Source: Planctomycetota bacterium (GTDB lineage Bacteria; Planctomycetota; SZUA-567; H5-PLA8). Taken from it: DNA of 64,000 nt. Location of the stretch: the NCBI GenBank assembly GCA_015075375.1, contig JABTUM010000004.1:310001-374000 (forward strand), written 5' to 3'. Shown here one piece after another: positions 61,249 to 64,000 of this stretch (positions are counted from its first letter, which is position 1; every line of letters starts with the position of its first letter). A program made the position numbers and the translations under genes. The notes beneath the pieces are model-generated. The model was not told where the DNA came from and did no database searches. It saw nothing but the letters and a program-made list of their open reading frames with translations.

Positions 61249-62481
61249 ATGAGCGACGGAACCGCCTCCGAACCGGCGCAGACCACCCCGCCGCCCGCGC
61301 CGCGACCCGACGAATCCTCTTCGCGGCCCATGGCCGTTCCCGAAGATGTGCCGGGCGAAGAGGACGCCAGCGCCGCCAGCGTGGTGGTCGAGCCCAAGCG
61401 CGAGTCGGGCGAGAATCCCGCGCCGTTGCGCAGCCCCGAAGCGCACGCGCCCAAGCCGCTCCCGCACACCCCCGCGCCACGGCCGCCGATCAAAAAGCCG
61501 CCGCCCCCGCCGCCGCCCGAAGATGAGCCCGAGGAACCCGGCGAAGTCCGCATGGGCTTCCTCGATCACCTCATGGAACTGCGCAAGCGCCTCTTCGCCG
61601 CCGTCATCTCCGTGCTGGTCATGACCGTGCTGTGCCTGATCTTTCACAAGCCGATCTTCGATTTCCTCTTCGCCCCGCTGGAAACCGTCAACCGCACCTT
61701 CCGCCAGGACGACGAACTCCTCACTTCGGTGATCTGGGTGCATCTGCCCGGCGAAGCGCGCGAGAAGATCGAAGCCGCCGGCATCGACGGCGAGCGGCGC
61801 ACGAAACTCCTCCTGTGCTACCGCGATCCCGAGAACTGGGCCGTTCAGGAAGCCGAAGGCGCGCCGGCCGAACTCGTCGCCTTCCTGAAGAAAATCCTGA
61901 TCGACGTGCATCGGCCCGTCGTGGAACCCATCAGCACCGACCCGCTGGGCCTGATGATGATCCTGATGAAGGTCTCGGTCTACGCCGGGCTCCTGCTCAG
62001 TTCGCCGATCGTGCTCTACGAACTCTGGTCCTTCGTCGCGCCGGGCCTGCGCCAGAACGAGCGGGCGGCGATCCGTCCGGTCTTCGCGGCCGGCGTCATT
62101 TTCTTCCTGCTGGGCTCCTCGTTCTGCTACTACATCATCTTTCCCATCACCATCCAGTTCCTGGTCTGGTTCGATATCTACCTCGGCTTCAAGCCCAGCT
62201 ACGTGCCCGAGACGTACATGGGCCTGCTGCTTACGTTCATGATCCTCTTCGGCGCGATGTTCGAGATCCCGCTGGTGGCGGCCGTGCTGGCGCGGCTGAA
62301 ACTGCTCCACTCCAGCACCCTGTTGCGCTACTGGCGCTACGTGGTCCTGACCAGCTTCATTTTCGGCTCGATCCTCTCGCCCGGCAGCGAAGTCATCTCC
62401 ATGCTGCTCATGTCCGGAACGCTCTTGTTCCTCTACGCCATTTCCATCGTCCTCACCATGATCCTGTATCCGAAGGCCTAG
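61249..62481 (+). CDS. tatC: Sec-independent protein translocase TatC, enlarged
   Basis: Core subunit of the twin-arginine translocase, which moves folded proteins across the inner membrane. The conserved part begins MGFLDHLMELRKRLFAAVISVLV and has six helices. EIPLVAAVLARL and the late LSPGSEVISMLLMSGTLLFLYAISIVL also match. At 410 residues it is about 150 longer than E. coli TatC. Some 97 residues of Pro/Glu-rich sequence precede the first conserved block. About 60 residues are inserted in the first periplasmic loop after FLFAPLETVN (VIWVHLPGEAREKIEAAGIDG...). No tatA or tatB is seen here. ATG 61249 is used; ATG 61234, overlapping larE, is an alternative and neither has a clear Shine-Dalgarno. 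Confidence 0.93.
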   Translation: MSDGTASEPAQTTPPPAPRPDESSSRPMAVPEDVPGEEDASAASVVVEPKRESGENPAPLRSPEAHAPKPLPHTPAPRPPIKKPPPPPPPEDEPEEPGEVRMGFLDHLMELRKRLFAAVISVLVMTVLCLIFHKPIFDFLFAPLETVNRTFRQDDELLTSVIWVHLPGEAREKIEAAGIDGERRTKLLLCYRDPENWAVQEAEGAPAELVAFLKKILIDVHRPVVEPISTDPLGLMMILMKVSVYAGLLLSSPIVLYELWSFVAPGLRQNERAAIRPVFAAGVIFFLLGSSFCYYIIFPITIQFLVWFDIYLGFKPSYVPETYMGLLLTFMILFGAMFEIPLVAAVLARLKLLHSSTLLRYWRYVVLTSFIFGSILSPGSEVISMLLMSGTLLFLYAISIVLTMILYPKA

Positions 62482-62529
62482 TCGGGCGCCTGCTCATGTT
62501 CCTGAAAAGGCGCTGAAAAATCCGGGTGT

Positions 62530-62546
62530 CCCGCGCGCCGCGCGGG
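62530..62546. repeat. Perfect palindrome CCCGCGCG-C-CGCGCGGG
   Basis: An eight-base perfect inverted repeat around a single central C, between tatC and the HEAT-like gene. No T-run follows, so it is not a typical terminator. TACAAT boxes follow at 62551-62556 and 62572-62577, either of which could be a -10 element for the gene at 62622. Confidence 0.55.
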
Positions 62547-62621
62547 CGGTTACAATCTCCCATGATCGAGATACAATGCTCAGCGGTGTCGCATAAGCAG
62601 GGTGGCGGGGGTGAGCCGCGC

Positions 62622-64000
62622 ATGATTCAAGGCGTTCGCCGGCCGGAAGAAGCGCAAGGCCTCGGGCTCAGCCGCCGGCTGATGGTCCGCGTCGGCGCGC
62701 TGCTCAAGAAAAAGTTCGAGATCACCGCCACGGTCCTCGAATCGGCCAAGCCCGAATCGCCGCTGGAACGCCTGCTCCTCGACCCGGCCCTGCTGGCCGA
62801 GGCCGAAACGCTCGACGCCGCGCGCTTCGCCGAACTGCTCAAGACGCACGCGTCCGGGCCTATCCAGGAAGGCCTGACGCTCGAAACCGGCGCCGACGGC
62901 CGCCGCGTGCTCTGCTACGCCGAAGAACTCGACGCCGCCGGCGGCTGGGACGCCGCACCCGAAGCCCCGGCCGAGGCGCCCCACGCCGAGACGGGCGGCG
63001 CGCTGGCCGTCAGCGCCGCCGGAGGGCTGGCGCGCACGATTGCGCCGGGCGCCGGGGGCGCGAACGAAGCCCTCTTCTCGCGCATCGAACTCGACCGGTT
63101 GCGCCTGCGTCTGGTCACGGCCGCCCATGCCGCCGACCGCATCGAAGCGCTGCGCACCCTGGCGCACGCGCCCATCGCCCCGCAGGAAAAAGCCGAACTC
63201 CTCTTCCGCGCCCTCGACGACCGCGATCCGGCCGTACGCGCCGAAGCCGTCGAACTGCTCTTCGTGCTCGGCGTCGCCGACGAACTGCGCGAGAGCCTCT
63301 TCGCGCTGGCGCAGGGCGAAACCCGCGCGCGCATCACCGCCGCGCACCGGCTGGTCAAACGCATGGCCGGTCCCGTCGCGGACCTCGAACGCGTCGTCGC
63401 CGCCGTTTGCGCCATAGGCTCGCTCAAGAACGAACGCGACGCCATGCTCGTCGCCGCGCTCCTCGAACTCCTCACCGTCACCGCGCCGGCGCTCGCACCC
63501 GAACCGCCGCGCCTGGCCGAACTGATCCGCGTTGTCCTGGTGCGCATCGGCGAATCGTCCGGCAAGGGCGCCGCCTTCACCGACAGCGACCGCGTCCTGC
63601 AGCCCGCGCAGAAACTCGTCCGCGCCCTCTGCGCCGCCGCCCCCGGGATCGTCCTGCCGCTCCTAAGCGAAGAACGCGACAAGAGCGCCCAGCCGGCCGT
63701 CGAAGCCTTCTTGCTTCAAACCATGCTCGAAAGCATGCCCCGCGGCGCGCCCGGCGAGGCCGATCTGCTCCGCCAGTGCGCCACCTATCTGGCCCGCGAT
63801 ACGCAGGAAGACCGCGAGAGCCGCAACGTCGGCATGGTCCTCCAGCAGCGCGGCGAAGCGGCGCTCCCCGCGCTGATCGAGGCCTTCAACAACGCCACGC
63901 CCGCCGCGCAGAAGTACATCCTCAACCTGCTCGATCATCTGGCGCGCTTCCAGAATCTGTCCCCCGCAGGCAAAACCGCCGCCGCCGACGCCGTCCTTCG
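62622..64000 (+). CDS. HEAT-like helical repeat protein (3' end outside window)
   Basis: An open frame of 459 codons with no stop before the window ends, so the gene is partial. ATG 62622 gives MIQGVRRPEEAQGLGLSRRLMVRVGALLKK; an in-frame GTG at 62586 is an alternative. After about 140 residues with a Gly/Ala-rich stretch (PEAPAEAPHAETGG), the chain becomes a series of helix pairs of HEAT/armadillo kind: RLRLRLVTAAHAADRIEALRTLAH, EKAELLFRALDDRDPAVRAEAVELL, and later ERDKSAQPAVEAFLLQTML and GEAALPALIEAFNNATPAAQKYILNLLDHLA. No signal peptide or membrane helix is visible. Such proteins are scaffolds; the partner is unknown. Confidence 0.8.
   Translation, partial: MIQGVRRPEEAQGLGLSRRLMVRVGALLKKKFEITATVLESAKPESPLERLLLDPALLAEAETLDAARFAELLKTHASGPIQEGLTLETGADGRRVLCYAEELDAAGGWDAAPEAPAEAPHAETGGALAVSAAGGLARTIAPGAGGANEALFSRIELDRLRLRLVTAAHAADRIEALRTLAHAPIAPQEKAELLFRALDDRDPAVRAEAVELLFVLGVADELRESLFALAQGETRARITAAHRLVKRMAGPVADLERVVAAVCAIGSLKNERDAMLVAALLELLTVTAPALAPEPPRLAELIRVVLVRIGESSGKGAAFTDSDRVLQPAQKLVRALCAAAPGIVLPLLSEERDKSAQPAVEAFLLQTMLESMPRGAPGEADLLRQCATYLARDTQEDRESRNVGMVLQQRGEAALPALIEAFNNATPAAQKYILNLLDHLARFQNLSPAGKTAAADAVL

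Noticed and set aside
62486..62513. Rho-independent terminator after tatC
   Set aside because: GCGCCT/AGGCGC can pair, but the loop is 16 bases and no T-run follows.

Overview
The window is GC-rich (a 60-base sample at 5401-5460 has 40 G/C) and densely coded. It looks like a Gram-negative bacterium of the PVC type, most likely Planctomycetota or a close relative. Three things point that way: a sigma factor of the Rhodopirellula/Verrucomicrobium type in one operon with a FecR protein carrying a jelly-roll tail; large secreted carbohydrate-directed proteins; and a membrane protein resembling the DUF6785 group. KdsB and an ABC-2 polysaccharide exporter imply an LPS-type outer membrane. The phylum assignment is inference. 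I recognised no rRNA, tRNA or CRISPR array.

Layout. 0-5.3 kb is accessory: a broken-off peroxiredoxin, a methyltransferase, two paralogous proteins of unknown function that bracket an island with an AT-rich membrane protein, a 26-bp minisatellite, three copies of a three-hairpin repeat and an IS200-like Y1 transposase. 5.3-13.4 kb holds pyrG, kdsB, a divergent AraC regulator/phytanoyl-CoA dioxygenase pair, a SRPBCC protein, a large membrane protein and lipB. 13.4-17.6 kb is a minus-strand operon: sigma factor, FecR protein, secreted beta-helix/PKD protein. 17.8-21.5 kb has a GH57 enzyme and an ECF sigma factor with its probable anti-sigma partner. 22-24 kb has lpdA between copies of a palindromic repeat.

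24-33 kb is a plus-strand glycogen/alpha-glucan operon: galT, glgA, a GH57 4-alpha-glucanotransferase, a hybrid sensor kinase, a stand-alone receiver and glgC. 33-44.7 kb is a minus-strand surface-polysaccharide operon: winged-helix regulator, ABC-2 permease, ATPase, sulfotransferase, methyltransferase-glycosyltransferase fusion, epimerase and four further glycosyltransferases. Its central 7 kb is clearly poorer in GC than both flanks, as expected for an exchanged cassette, and one boundary falls inside the ATPase gene. A good sigma70-type promoter with an overlapping inverted repeat lies in front of the operon.

44.8-64 kb holds der, an FtsB-like protein, two very large secreted carbohydrate-active-like proteins around a 60-residue membrane peptide, DAHP synthase, a GT-C membrane protein, a PfkB sugar kinase, a small membrane protein, recN, an acidic-tailed protein of unknown function, larE, an enlarged tatC and a HEAT-like protein that runs off the end. 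Many neighbours overlap by ATGA or converge with gaps of 6-14 bases, so the genome is compact apart from the repeat islands.
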